Shown: piece by piece, positions 26,394 through 35,589 of the stretch
Layout of the letters: the number at the start of each line of letters is the position of its first letter
Numbering within the stretch: position 1 is the stretch's first letter
Assembly: GCA_964507185.1 (NCBI GenBank)
Contig: CAZDOY010000004.1
Coordinates: 1 to 64,000 of the forward strand
DNA: 64,000 nt
Direction: 5' to 3'
Source: CAVRTJ01 sp964507185
Lineage (GTDB): Bacteria; Acidobacteriota; UBA4820; DSQY01
Program-made: the position numbers and the translations under genes
Notes under the pieces: generated by a model
What the model was told of the DNA's origin: nothing
Databases searched by the model: none
The model's input: the letters and a program-made list of their open reading frames with translations, nothing else

Positions 26394-27110
26394 CTACCTC
26401 TGCGTGTAGCTGATGACGAAGGACCGGGTGTCCGGGTCCATCTGCCTGAAGGCGACACCATAGCCGCTCCTGGTCTTTCGCACTATCCGCGCTTTGAATT
26501 GTACGACCTTCAGCGGTACCGTGCCGGGAACACCGAGGATGAGGGTGATCAAGGAATTCTGATCCAGATGCCCAGCGAGCACTATCTGCGCGCCCGACAG
26601 TGAGATATCCTTGAGGACCCCTTTGAATTTCTGCCCCATGGTCGAGACAATACAGGCCGTCTCGAATCTCTTGCGCACGGCCTTCCGATTCTCGGCTTCC
26701 GGATCCACCTCCACTGAAGGGGCAGTCCCACCCACGGGTCCCGTCGGTGCAGAACTCATCACGAATCTCAGAGCCTGTCTGAAAGCCTCCTCGCCGATCG
26801 GCCGGGCGATAAGCAGGCCCGCCCCGGCGGCGTGCGCGTCGAGTTTTAGGTCCCTGTCGGAGATAAGCAAGATGGGCAAGCCTTCGAAGCCGGCCTGTTT
26901 CTTCAGGGCCCGGATCGTATCCAAACCTATGACCGCCTCCTTGTCGAGATCCACGACAAGCAGATCCGGTACACCCTTGATGTACATGCCTTGTACGGCT
27001 TCCAGATCGCTGCCGTAACACTCGATCTCAGTAGATTCCGGATCGAGCGGCGAAACAGATCTCTTAAGCGTATCCAGTTCTGCGTCTTCTATGACCGCTG
27101 TTATTTTCAC
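26394..27110 (-). CDS. Receiver-like/PilZ protein with degenerate receiver
   Basis: A 238-aa protein with a receiver-like domain (about 1-118) and a C-terminal PilZ domain (about 140-235). The receiver keeps Asp54 in LVVDLD, but the conserved Lys is Arg (IARP, R103) and the N-terminal acidic pair is IED. The PilZ part has RKRFE and DISLSG, close to the c-di-GMP pattern. It is similar in design to 5503-6183 but diverged. It may act as a c-di-GMP-responsive adaptor without normal phosphorylation. It follows tatC by about 86 bp. Confidence 0.75.
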   Translation of the reverse strand: MKITAVIEDAELDTLKRSVSPLDPESTEIECYGSDLEAVQGMYIKGVPDLLVVDLDKEAVIGLDTIRALKKQAGFEGLPILLISDRDLKLDAHAAGAGLLIARPIGEEAFRQALRFVMSSAPTGPVGGTAPSVEVDPEAENRKAVRKRFETACIVSTMGQKFKGVLKDISLSGAQIVLAGHLDQNSLITLILGVPGTVPLKVVQFKARIVRKTRSGYGVAFRQMDPDTRSFVISYTQR

Positions 27111-27196
27111 CGTCCACCCCCATGATCATGGACGACGTCCCGGCAAGCGCAGACATGAAACAGTCACTCCTGAAAGCTCATACACTTTACCACAGG

Positions 27197-27955
27197 TCAG
27201 TCGGTCTCTGAAGGCTCGGCGCGCTTCCTGAAGAACCAGGATATGAGAATACCGATACCGTAAAGGACGATGATCGGAACCGCCACGATGGTCTGGGTGA
27301 CGGGATCGCCCGAAGGCGTAATGACCGCCGATATTATGAATGCCAGGAGAACGGCCCACTTGTATTTCTTCAGAAGCGTCGCCGTCGATACGATTCCCAG
27401 GCGGGTGAGCAGAAGGATGAGGATGGGCGTCTCGAAGGTGAGTCCTATCCCCAGCAGGAACATGAGCTCGAAGTTCCAGAAATACGAGACCGTAACGATG
27501 TTCGTGAAGCCTTCGTTGTACTGGAAGAAGAAGCGGAAGGTGAACGGTAGAACGATATAGTAGCAAAAGGTAACGCCCGAAATAAAGAAGGCCGAGGTGG
27601 CCAGGACGAAAGGCACTGCCCATTTCCGTTCCTTCTTCTTGAGCCCCGGCGCGATAAAGGCCCATAACTGATAGAAAATCCACGGAGAAGCCGCGACAAT
27701 GCTCAGAACCGCTGCGATCTTCATGTAGACGAAAAAAACTTCCGTGACCCCCGTGTACGTCAGGCTCTGCTGGCCCTTGGGAAGATACTTATAATAGGGC
27801 GCAACCAGGACGGCCATTATCTTGTTGATGAAGAGGTAAACGATGAAAAAGGCGACCACCAGGCCGTAGAATGCGCGGAAAATGCGTACTCTCAGCTCTT
27901 CGAAATGCTGGAGAAAGGTCATTTCTCCCTGACGGGCCGTTTTCTCAGCCGACAT
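27197..27955 (-). CDS. tatC: Sec-independent protein translocase TatC
   Basis: A 252-aa six-helix membrane protein that recognises twin-arginine signal peptides. The N-terminus has FLQHFEELRVRIF with the conserved Glu; the first periplasmic loop contains the TGVTEVFFVYMK motif, followed by SPWIFYQLWAFIAPGLKKKERK. The length is typical. Its start coincides with the last base of the tatA-like stop codon, so the two are translationally coupled. Confidence 0.97.
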   Translation of the reverse strand: MSAEKTARQGEMTFLQHFEELRVRIFRAFYGLVVAFFIVYLFINKIMAVLVAPYYKYLPKGQQSLTYTGVTEVFFVYMKIAAVLSIVAASPWIFYQLWAFIAPGLKKKERKWAVPFVLATSAFFISGVTFCYYIVLPFTFRFFFQYNEGFTNIVTVSYFWNFELMFLLGIGLTFETPILILLLTRLGIVSTATLLKKYKWAVLLAFIISAVITPSGDPVTQTIVAVPIIVLYGIGILISWFFRKRAEPSETD

Positions 27956-28359
27956 CAGCCGCGTTCCTCCGGCGGACCGGGTACGGACGTGTCCACGTTC
28001 TTCACCTCGGACGTGGCACCCTGTACGGCCCTCTCATTCCTTCCCTCATCGGACACAGATTCGGATTCCTGAACGGAGTGGGACTCCTCCGGAGATGTGT
28101 TGTTCGCCGCCCTCGGCTTCGGGGACGGGAGCGCCCCCTTTGGGCGCGCCGACGCCCGTTGTCCGGGTTCCTCCTTCACATCCTGTTTGAGATCTTCTAC
28201 TTCTCGTTCGATGGTGTCCTGGAGTTCCGAGGTGGCCTTCTTGAACTCCCTGATGGCTTTTCCCAGGGCCTTCCCCATCTCCGGAAGCTTGGTGGGACCG
28301 AAAAGGAGAAGGGCTATGACGAGAATTACAAGAATCTCAGGACTACCTACGGATCCCAT
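27955..28359 (-). CDS. tatA: TatA/TatB-family translocase subunit
   Basis: A 134-aa protein with an N-terminal membrane helix (ILVILVIALLLFG), the hinge FGPTKLPEMGKALG and an amphipathic helix (AIREFKKATSEL), then a long hydrophilic Pro/Ser/Glu-rich tail. No second tatA/tatB gene is adjacent, so this single protein may serve both roles as in minimal TatAC systems. The ATG at 28359 has GGAG 8 bases upstream and overlaps the end of larE by 17 bp. Confidence 0.9.
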   Translation of the reverse strand: MGSVGSPEILVILVIALLLFGPTKLPEMGKALGKAIREFKKATSELQDTIEREVEDLKQDVKEEPGQRASARPKGALPSPKPRAANNTSPEESHSVQESESVSDEGRNERAVQGATSEVKNVDTSVPGPPEERG

Positions 28360-29191
28360 GTCGTTTCTCCGTATTCAAGGGGTTGAGGCTGCCCGATCGG
28401 AAACCGTCAAGATCCAGAGTGACAAAGCGAAAACCTAGCCTTCTCAAAGCCCCGCAGATCTCGTCCCGCACTCCTTGTTCCACGATTCTGGACAGGTCGC
28501 AATCCTCGACCTCGATGCGGGCCGCGTCGTCCATAAGTCTTACCCGGCATTGCCTGAAACCCAATTCGTGAAGCACGGTCTCGGCCTTCTCAACCTTCGA
28601 TAGATCCTGGAGGGTGATGGGCCTGCCCGCCGGGAAACGAGAAGACAGGCAGGCGCTCGCCGGCTTATCCCACGTTCCGAGCGCCAGGTCGCGGGATCGT
28701 TGCCTTACGTCGTCCTTCCGAAAACCGGCCTCAAGCAGAGGCGCCCTCGCACCCGCCTCCTTCGCAGCTTTCATTCCGGGCCGCCAGTCCCCTACGTCGT
28801 CCGCGATGGCGCCGTACAAAACCCACGGCAACCCCTTCTCCTCGGCAAGGCGCATCATCGTTTCGAAGAGGCTCTGCTTGCAATAAAAGCACCTGTACGC
28901 ATCGTTTGCAACGAACCGGGGATTCCTCATCTCCCGCGTCGCAACGATCTCGTGACGTATCCCGTGCGTCCGCGCGAAGTCCACAGCCGCCTGCAATTCA
29001 GCTCGCGGCAGGGTAGGCGTGTCCGCCGTGACGGCCACGCAGGAATCACCCATCGCGGCGGCGCCCTCGTAGGCCAGCAAGGCGGAATCCGCTCCACCCG
29101 AAAAGGCCACCAGAACTCCGGGAGACATATCCTCCAGAATCCCACGCAACCGTCCGACTTTTTCTTCAAGGCCGTCTGTTTGGCTCATCAT
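28343..29191 (-). CDS. larE: LarE-like ATP-dependent sulfur transferase
   Basis: A 282-aa PP-loop protein. It has SGGADS (31-36), a CFYCKQ pair (101-104) and Cys181 in SACLSSR, at the position of the sacrificial Cys of Lactobacillus plantarum LarE. That enzyme donates sulfur to build the nickel-pincer cofactor of lactate racemase-type enzymes. Only one Cys is visible in this motif, favouring the single-Cys type over the iron-sulfur type. larB, larC and larA are not in the window. It is followed by tatA and tatC with overlaps and has a candidate promoter upstream. Confidence 0.9.
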   Translation of the reverse strand: MMSQTDGLEEKVGRLRGILEDMSPGVLVAFSGGADSALLAYEGAAAMGDSCVAVTADTPTLPRAELQAAVDFARTHGIRHEIVATREMRNPRFVANDAYRCFYCKQSLFETMMRLAEEKGLPWVLYGAIADDVGDWRPGMKAAKEAGARAPLLEAGFRKDDVRQRSRDLALGTWDKPASACLSSRFPAGRPITLQDLSKVEKAETVLHELGFRQCRVRLMDDAARIEVEDCDLSRIVEQGVRDEICGALRRLGFRFVTLDLDGFRSGSLNPLNTEKRHGIRR

Positions 29192-29221
29192 AGCAACTCC
29201 CAGGCCTTGAGCCCAGGTTCC

Positions 29222-29250
29222 AATGTATTTTAAAGAGCCGGCTTTGGCAA
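29222..29250 (-). promoter_or_regulatory. Candidate sigma-70 promoter for larE-tatAC
   Basis: On the minus strand, TTGCCA (29250-29245), a 17-base spacer and TACATT (29227-29222), about 30 bases before the larE ATG. The -35 is 5 of 6 to consensus and the -10 is 4 of 6. Confidence 0.5.
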
Positions 29251-29265
29251 CGGCCCGGCCACTCC

Positions 29266-31857
29266 TCAGCCGGCCTCTTGATCCGAACTACTGTCGGTTG
29301 ACTCCCCCCCGCCTGTCCGCTTCCTTCTGTCCACCAGCGTGAGCAGCGCCACCAGGACCGTCAGGGTGGCGAGCATGCAGTAGACCGTTCCGAGGAGGGA
29401 TACGTACCCCATGCTTCGCAGCCCCGGATAGGAAGACAGCGACATGGAACCGAAACCGGCGATGGTGGTCAGGGCCGCGATCACGATGGGCACACCGATC
29501 TCCTGGATGACCCGCGACATGTCGTGGCCGTCCTCTTCCATGTATCTATGAACGAAATGGATGCCGTAATCCGAGCCTATACCCAGGATGAGCGTGGTCA
29601 CGAAAATGTTCATCATGTTCAGCGATTCGCCGAGAAGCCGCAGGCTTCCCAGCATCCAGACGAGTCCCACCGCCAGCGGAACGAGCGCGTAGAAGGCAAG
29701 ACGAAGGTTGCGGAAATCGAGGAGGATAACGAGGAAGACTACGATGTTGCCAACCACAAATGCCAGGAGGGCGTCCTTCTTAATCTGGCCCCTGAGGACC
29801 TTGCTCAAGACGTTGATCCCGACAACTCGCGCGCCGGGAACCGCATCCTCGACGGTCCTCACGAGCCCCTGGGGCGCAAAACGCTTGAACTCGGTCGGAA
29901 TGTAGAGATAGACCACACCCCGGTAATGATCCGGGCCCTTCTTGACGATGAACCTGGAAACCAGCGGCCCAAGGGGGCCTTTTTCCAGGTCCGCGTAGGT
30001 GAGAGGCCCCGAAGGGGCCAGCATCTTTCGGAGGTTCTTCAGATAAGGCGAGAAGTACTCGACGTTGAAGCCGTTCGCCTCGCAGGCCTTCGTAAAGGCC
30101 TCGTAGATACGATCGTACGAGAATTTGCCGGCTGGATCCCTGTGAAGCACTTTCAGCACTTCGTCCTGGGTCTTTATGGAAGGCAGGTATGTCGTCAGGC
30201 TGTCCGTGAACAGAACGTCCCCGGACTTGAGGTAGGGCCTGATGGCGGCGTCTACCTTGTGCGTGTCTTCAAGCACACCCTGCGGCGAGGATGAATCGAC
30301 GACGGCCATCATGTACGTCAGGGATGCGCCGAATTCCCGCCCCACTTCCTTGGTGACCGCTATCCCTTTGTTGTTGGGGCTCCTCAGGTTCTGGACGTTG
30401 TCCTCAAGCTTGATTCCCAGGGCGGAGATTCCCATCGCGAGGGTCAACACTGCCGCGATTCCCAAGGTCCACTTCGGGTGCTTGAACGACCAGCGGGCGA
30501 TGAACTGAAACCCGAAGCCGTGCATGTGAAAAGTCGGCTCGATGCCCTTCTTCGTCTTGTGGACGTGGTGGAGATAGAGCATGGCCGGGAGCAGCACGAA
30601 TACGCTCCCCGCGCAGAAGAGGATGCCCAGACTCGTAAAGATGCCGACTTGCTGCATCCCTGTGAACGACGTCAGGAGTAACGCTGCGAAGGTAAAAGCC
30701 GTGGTGACGGCTCCAACCATCACGCCCTTGCCCGTGGTGCCCATGATGATCGATATGCTCTCTTCCACGCCTTTCCCGCTGTTTCTGGCTTCGATGTAAC
30801 GGCCGTACATGACAATGGAGAAGTCAATTCCGAGGCCGATGAGAAGCGCTCCGAAGCCTGCGGTAAGGCTGTTGATGGTCACCCCGATGAGGTGGGCCAC
30901 GGCGAAGGTCAGCAGGAGACCGAACAGAAGCGGCAACCAGCCGTAAACGAGCGCGCTCTTGCGCCTGAACGCCCATACGAACACGAGCATAACGAGGATG
31001 ATCGAGCTGATCGTGTTGACCACGGCATCCCGCTTGATGAGGTTCGCGTCGTCCTGCGCAATGGGGTACCCACCGCCGTACTGCACCCTCAGGTGCGAGG
31101 GCGACTCACCCGTGTCCTTCTCCCAGTTCGCCCGCGTCTGCTGTTCAAGATCCGTCACGTAGCGCATCAGCTTCTTGCCGAATGGAATGTCCTGGGCTGG
31201 ACGCTTCGGACGCACGATCATCAGGAGACTCGTCCCGTCCTTCGAGAGGTAGTAGCCGTCCGAGAGATCGATCTTCAACTGCCGCGTCTTTCCCATGAAG
31301 TGCTTCTTGAGGACGGGAAACAGGCCGAACGGATCGTACTGAATGATCTGTTTGGTCATCAGAGACGCCGGGTTTGAAATGAGCCGGCGATTGAACGCCA
31401 TCTGCTTCTCTATGCGGGTGTTGCTGAAGCGCTCGGCCACATCACCTAGGTCGCGGGGCGAGAGATACAGGAGGGTGTAGGGCAGCATCTTGTCGATGAG
31501 ACTCTCGTAATCCTGCAACTTGTATTCCACACCCTCGACCATCCCGCTCTTCTTCAGGCCGGCTGCCATTTCATCGGCATACTCCTCGTAGTTTTCTATG
31601 GGGTGCCCTTTGGGATCGTTCGTACGCAGCACGATAAAGAGGTAGTCGAGGCTCTTGAAGTCTTCCGTAGCCATCCTGAAGTTCTCGACCACCTTGTTGT
31701 GACGGGGCAGCAGGTCGAGAATATCCGACTGAATGTGCGGCGGCTTTACAATGAAGAGCGTTATGGCGGCGGCGGCGATGAGACCGGCCCCGGTGAGCAC
31801 CCACTTGTACCCACGCGCGCAGACCCCGGCAAGGTGCCTGAGAATGGCCTCCCTCAC
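29266..31857 (-). CDS. MMPL/RND-superfamily lipid exporter
   Basis: An 863-aa inner-membrane protein with two halves, each having one isolated membrane segment, a periplasmic domain and a group of five. The transport motifs are GLGIDFSIVMYGRYIEA in the first half and ILGIGSDYGIHFVHRYMEE in the second. The periplasmic start SDILDLLPRHNKVVENF is typical of MMPL and HpnN-type exporters that move hydrophobic lipids such as hopanoids. No hopanoid genes are nearby, so the cargo is unknown. It overlaps the DUF502 gene by 4 bp, at the end of a lipid-related operon. Confidence 0.85.
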   Translation of the reverse strand: MREAILRHLAGVCARGYKWVLTGAGLIAAAAITLFIVKPPHIQSDILDLLPRHNKVVENFRMATEDFKSLDYLFIVLRTNDPKGHPIENYEEYADEMAAGLKKSGMVEGVEYKLQDYESLIDKMLPYTLLYLSPRDLGDVAERFSNTRIEKQMAFNRRLISNPASLMTKQIIQYDPFGLFPVLKKHFMGKTRQLKIDLSDGYYLSKDGTSLLMIVRPKRPAQDIPFGKKLMRYVTDLEQQTRANWEKDTGESPSHLRVQYGGGYPIAQDDANLIKRDAVVNTISSIILVMLVFVWAFRRKSALVYGWLPLLFGLLLTFAVAHLIGVTINSLTAGFGALLIGLGIDFSIVMYGRYIEARNSGKGVEESISIIMGTTGKGVMVGAVTTAFTFAALLLTSFTGMQQVGIFTSLGILFCAGSVFVLLPAMLYLHHVHKTKKGIEPTFHMHGFGFQFIARWSFKHPKWTLGIAAVLTLAMGISALGIKLEDNVQNLRSPNNKGIAVTKEVGREFGASLTYMMAVVDSSSPQGVLEDTHKVDAAIRPYLKSGDVLFTDSLTTYLPSIKTQDEVLKVLHRDPAGKFSYDRIYEAFTKACEANGFNVEYFSPYLKNLRKMLAPSGPLTYADLEKGPLGPLVSRFIVKKGPDHYRGVVYLYIPTEFKRFAPQGLVRTVEDAVPGARVVGINVLSKVLRGQIKKDALLAFVVGNIVVFLVILLDFRNLRLAFYALVPLAVGLVWMLGSLRLLGESLNMMNIFVTTLILGIGSDYGIHFVHRYMEEDGHDMSRVIQEIGVPIVIAALTTIAGFGSMSLSSYPGLRSMGYVSLLGTVYCMLATLTVLVALLTLVDRRKRTGGGESTDSSSDQEAG

Positions 31858-32510
31858 GATTCGCTCCCTGTCTTGGCCGGACCGTCTTGTTTGAACCGCA
31901 GGTCCACGTCCACCGCCCCGGCCGACATGATGAAGGTAAACGCCTGGTCAACGGGAATGTCGAGGGGCATGAGATCCTCCTCCGGGACGAGAACGAGATA
32001 GCCGGATGTCGGGTTCGGGGTTGTCGGGATGAAGACGTTGTAGTATTTCTTGCCCGTCCGCTCGTTCAGCGCGCCCAGGTTCGCGCTTGTAATGAAGCCC
32101 ATGACCCAGCAACCTCTGCGGGGGAATTCCACCAGAGCGGCCCGCTGAAAGCTATTCTGGCGCTGGAAGGCATCCAGCAGCTTCCTCGTCGCCGTGTAAA
32201 CGGACTTTGCAAGCGGCAGCCTCACGAGGAGGTTTTCGAATACGTTCCAGGCCTTTTTTCCCAGATAGGAGCGGCCTACCAATCCGAGCAGGATCAGCAG
32301 CGCCACCGTAATGCCAAGGGAGATGGCCTCCGCGACGCCCGGAAAAGGAACCCGGCCGAAGTGAGTGAATACGAACTTCACAAGGGGCGACGAGAATCCC
32401 ACGATCAGCTCGAATCCCAGGTATAGGATCCACAGAGTGACCACAAGGGGCAGAACCAAAATCAGTCCCGTGAGGAAGGATTTTTTAAGGGAATTCAGGA
32501 CCGTTTTCAC
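31854..32510 (-). CDS. DUF502-family membrane protein
   Basis: A 218-aa protein with two N-terminal membrane segments (about 12-35 and 60-82) and the family signature FIPTTPNPTSGYLVLVPEEDL near residue 160. DUF502 proteins are widespread in bacteria and plants (COV-like) but have no settled biochemical role. It overlaps pgsA and the MMPL exporter by 4 bp each, which suggests a role in membrane-lipid biogenesis; that is inference from context. Confidence 0.92.
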   Translation of the reverse strand: MKTVLNSLKKSFLTGLILVLPLVVTLWILYLGFELIVGFSSPLVKFVFTHFGRVPFPGVAEAISLGITVALLILLGLVGRSYLGKKAWNVFENLLVRLPLAKSVYTATRKLLDAFQRQNSFQRAALVEFPRRGCWVMGFITSANLGALNERTGKKYYNVFIPTTPNPTSGYLVLVPEEDLMPLDIPVDQAFTFIMSAGAVDVDLRFKQDGPAKTGSES

Positions 32511-33100
32511 TCGGCAGGGCCTTGGAAAAGATCGATCCGTCGCGCGAATTTCACGAAGTACTCGATCATCGAGACGACGGCGATGAATGCAACAAAGTAC
32601 AAGAGGGCATTACCCGTAAGTTTGACCCATTCCCAATCACGCTGGTTGCCCCAGATTACGAGACAGATGGCCATCACTTCCACCACCATTTTCCACTTAC
32701 CCAGGACGCCCGCCGGAATCGAGACCTGGTGGATCGCCGCCACCATTCTCAGTCCCGTCACGCTGAACTCCCGCCCGACGATCACCACGACGACCCATGC
32801 AGGAGTGAGATGCAGTTCAACGAGGGATATGAGGACCGATGCGACCAGCAGCTTGTCTGCGATGGGGTCCAGAAGCTGCCCGACCGTCGTGACCTGGTGG
32901 CGCTTTCTCGCGAGGTATCCATCCAACAGATCGGTCAGGGAGGCCAGTAGGAAGATCCCCACCGCAAGTTCTTCCCTGTTGAAGAAGAACCATTTCTCGA
33001 AGTGAAACTCGGTGAGAAGAACCACGACGATGATCGGCACCAGAAAGATGCGGAATGCAGTCAGCATGTTGGGTAGATTCAGAAAGGTATCGCGCTTCAT
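32507..33100 (-). CDS. pgsA: CDP-diacylglycerol-glycerol-3-phosphate phosphatidyltransferase
   Basis: A 197-aa integral membrane enzyme for phosphatidylglycerol-phosphate synthesis. The CDP-alcohol phosphatidyltransferase motif is complete: DLLDGYLARKRHQVTTVGQLLDPIADK. It begins MKRDTFLNLPNMLTAFRI, as the family does; an open frame extends upstream to 33199 but would overlap the sigma-54 gene. The ATG at 33100 lacks a strong ribosome-binding site. It lies 58 bp after the sigma-54 activator and overlaps DUF502 by 4 bp. Confidence 0.93.
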   Translation of the reverse strand: MKRDTFLNLPNMLTAFRIFLVPIIVVVLLTEFHFEKWFFFNREELAVGIFLLASLTDLLDGYLARKRHQVTTVGQLLDPIADKLLVASVLISLVELHLTPAWVVVVIVGREFSVTGLRMVAAIHQVSIPAGVLGKWKMVVEVMAICLVIWGNQRDWEWVKLTGNALLYFVAFIAVVSMIEYFVKFARRIDLFQGPAE

Positions 33101-33158
33101 CCGCCGCCACCGTCGCGCGTCGTGGGGCGCGCGTCTTTGAGAACAACCTTGGGAGAGT

Positions 33159-34706
33159 TTATCTGGAACGCTTTCGCCGATCGAGTTCAAATCTTTCAAT
33201 CATCTTAATAAGTCCGCGCCGCGTTATTCCCAGGTCCTCCGCAGCGCGCGTTTTGTTCCATTTGTACTTCTGCAGCGCTTCCAGCAGCATCTTGCGCTGA
33301 ACGGCCTCCAGGCTGTCCTTCAGGCGCGTGCCGCCGCTTGCGTCGCTGAGGATGGCGGCCTGCTGAATGACCTCCGACAGGTGGTGCGAGGTCACCATCT
33401 CTCCATCGCTCAGGAGAATGGCCAACCTTTCCATTTCGTTCTTGAGCTGCCTCACGTTTCCCGGCCAGCCATAAGCCGTAAGGACGTCGATCGCTTCCTT
33501 CTTGAAGCCTACATTCCTCCTGCCCATGCGTCCGCCGAAGAAGTTCAGGAAGTGCCTCGACAGCAGGGAGACGTCTTCTTTCCTCTCCCTCAGGGGAGGG
33601 AGCTTTATGGTCACCACGTTGAGCCTGTAGAAGAGGTCCTCCCTGAACAGGCCTCTCTGAATCTGCTCCTGCAGGTCCTTGTTCGTGGCCGATAGGATGC
33701 GGACGTCGACCTTCCGGGACTTGTTGTCTCCTATCCGCCTGATTTCCCCTTCCTGGAGAACGCGGAGAATCTTCGCCTGCGAGGAAAGAGACAGGTCACC
33801 TATTTCGTCCAGGAAAAGGGTCCCTCCGTCCGCGACCTCGAAGAGTCCGGGACGGTCGTGCGTGGCGCCCGTATACGCCCCCTTCTTGTAGCCGAACAGC
33901 TCGCTTTCAAGCAGCGTTTCCGGAAGGGACGCGCAGTTCTGCGCCACGAATTTCTTCTCTCTCCTTGAGGACTTGTAATGTATGGCCCGCGCGATGAGTT
34001 CCTTTCCCGTCCCGCTCTCACCCACCACGAGAACGGCCACGTTGCTCGCGGCCACGAGCTCCACCGTTTCGAGTATGGAAATGATCTTGGGAGAGTTCGA
34101 GATGATTTCGGGGAACCCCTGGTCCGCGGCCGCCATCTGCCGGAGGTAGGTGTTCTCGATACGGTAGCTTTCCCGCTCCTGGGCGCTCTGGATGGCGGAA
34201 GACGCCAAGTCCACAAACGATTTGAGGAATTTGTGATCCCTCTCGGTAAAAGCGCCGTGTTGCTTGCCGTGATCGACGTAGAAGGCCCCGATCAGCGCGT
34301 CGCCTTGGATGAGGGGCATGCAGAGCACGGAGAGGATATTGTAATGAATGGCGCTCTCGCTCTCGAAACGGGGATCCTGTTGCATGTTCGCGCTCAGGAT
34401 CCCCTCCTTCTTCTTTATCGTGGCGTGAACCACAGAGAGTGCCACTTTCTGCACGTCCACGAGTTCATCCGGATAGAGCGATCGGGCGACCGTCGGGTAC
34501 AACTCTCCCTGAGGATTGATCAGAAAGATCACGCCCCTTTCGGCATTTAGGTGCGATATCGCGAGATCGATCAGGTTCTCGAGCAGCGGTTGGAGATCGG
34601 TGAAAGAGTGCACGACGTGTGCGAGCCTGTAGAGGGTTTCCAGGTCTTGACGCTGATCTGGAATTAGAGGCTCGTCCGGAACTTTTGACGTATTGTCGTC
34701 GGTCAT
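33159..34706 (-). CDS. GAF-domain sigma-54 transcription activator
   Basis: A 515-aa regulator with an N-terminal GAF sensor domain (about 25-175), an AAA+ domain (about 200-435) and a Fis-type helix-turn-helix (TRAAEDLGITRRGLIKMIERF). Walker A is GESGTGKE, the sigma-54 contact loop is GAYTGA (Tyr instead of the commoner Phe), and the Walker B region is GGTLFLDEIGD. There is no receiver domain, so the GAF domain probably binds a small ligand. I found no -24/-12 promoter in the window. It overlaps the TPR gene by 4 bp. Confidence 0.92.
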   Translation of the reverse strand: MTDDNTSKVPDEPLIPDQRQDLETLYRLAHVVHSFTDLQPLLENLIDLAISHLNAERGVIFLINPQGELYPTVARSLYPDELVDVQKVALSVVHATIKKKEGILSANMQQDPRFESESAIHYNILSVLCMPLIQGDALIGAFYVDHGKQHGAFTERDHKFLKSFVDLASSAIQSAQERESYRIENTYLRQMAAADQGFPEIISNSPKIISILETVELVAASNVAVLVVGESGTGKELIARAIHYKSSRREKKFVAQNCASLPETLLESELFGYKKGAYTGATHDRPGLFEVADGGTLFLDEIGDLSLSSQAKILRVLQEGEIRRIGDNKSRKVDVRILSATNKDLQEQIQRGLFREDLFYRLNVVTIKLPPLRERKEDVSLLSRHFLNFFGGRMGRRNVGFKKEAIDVLTAYGWPGNVRQLKNEMERLAILLSDGEMVTSHHLSEVIQQAAILSDASGGTRLKDSLEAVQRKMLLEALQKYKWNKTRAAEDLGITRRGLIKMIERFELDRRKRSR

Positions 34707-35458
34707 GCCGCGCCTTTGATCGCCTCCAAGCGGGAGCGTGCTCTCTGCGCAAGTCCCCCTTGCGTATCCTTATCTTCCTTGCCAGAGAAAGCGTCCTCGA
34801 TCTTCTTGTAGGCGTCGACGGCTTTGGCGTCCTTTCCCTGGCGCTCGTAGAACTGTCCCAGTTGCCACAGGCCCTCGCCTTCCGGGAAATCTGCGTCCTT
34901 GAGGCTCGCAAGCGCCTTCCAGTCTGCCTCCGCCTTTTTGAATTCTCCGGAAGCCTCGTAGAGCCTAGCCCTCAACCCAAATGCGATGGGAGCCAACCGA
35001 GCGTCCTCTGTGAGCGGACCCACCGTCGTTATGGCGTCTTTGATCTTTCCCGAATCGGCCTGCGTAAGAGCTTTGTAGAAGACGGCGATATTCCCGCTCT
35101 CATCGCTTCCGGCCTGCTTTTCCAACGCCTTGAGACGCGTGTCCACAGCCTTTAGCCTGGCCTGGTTCGTTCCGAAGGTCAGCTGCGCGCTGTTTTTGTC
35201 CTTGGTGTCCTTTCCGACCGGCGCGCTGTAAGCCTCCATGACCTGTGTCAGAAGGTAAGAGGACTGGGCGACATGGCGTTGGTGCGAATTCCAGAAATAC
35301 AACGCGCCGAAGCCGGCGATGAGGAGTACCAAGAAGCCGGCCAGGTAAGTGGCCCAATGCTTCTCAAGACCCTCTATCACTCCGAAATAGAACTCTTCCA
35401 GGATGTCTCTGAACTGGTCTTCCCTCATCTGTTTCTTGGTGAGCTTCTTGCGCGACAT
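34703..35458 (-). CDS. YfgM-like membrane-anchored TPR protein
   Basis: A 251-aa protein with a basic cytosolic N-terminus (MSRKKLTKKQMRED), one membrane segment (about 36-56) and a periplasmic region with tetratricopeptide-like repeats. YfgM-type proteins assist the SecYEG translocon with periplasmic chaperones. It lies 27 bp after tRNA-Arg and overlaps the sigma-54 activator by 4 bp. Assignment rests on architecture and repeat pattern. Confidence 0.7.
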   Translation of the reverse strand: MSRKKLTKKQMREDQFRDILEEFYFGVIEGLEKHWATYLAGFLVLLIAGFGALYFWNSHQRHVAQSSYLLTQVMEAYSAPVGKDTKDKNSAQLTFGTNQARLKAVDTRLKALEKQAGSDESGNIAVFYKALTQADSGKIKDAITTVGPLTEDARLAPIAFGLRARLYEASGEFKKAEADWKALASLKDADFPEGEGLWQLGQFYERQGKDAKAVDAYKKIEDAFSGKEDKDTQGGLAQRARSRLEAIKGAA

Positions 35459-35485
35459 AAAGTCTCCTTCGAGGCGACTGAAATG

Positions 35486-35562
35486 TGGTGTGCCTGGCGG
35501 GATTCGAACCCACGACCCCCTGCTTAGGAGGCAGGTGCTCTATCCGGCTGAGCTACAGGCAC
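35486..35562 (-). tRNA. tRNA-Arg (anticodon CCT)
   Basis: The minus strand folds as a full cloverleaf. The acceptor stem GTGCCTG pairs with CAGGCAC (7 bp), the D stem is GCTC/GAGC, the anticodon stem CCTGC/GCAGG encloses loop CTCCTAA with anticodon CCT, and the T arm is GTGGG-TTCGAAT-CCCGC. The 3' CCA is encoded. It reads AGG codons. Confidence 0.98.
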
Positions 35563-35589
35563 ATCGGGACCCGGCCCCCTAAAGGCCGG

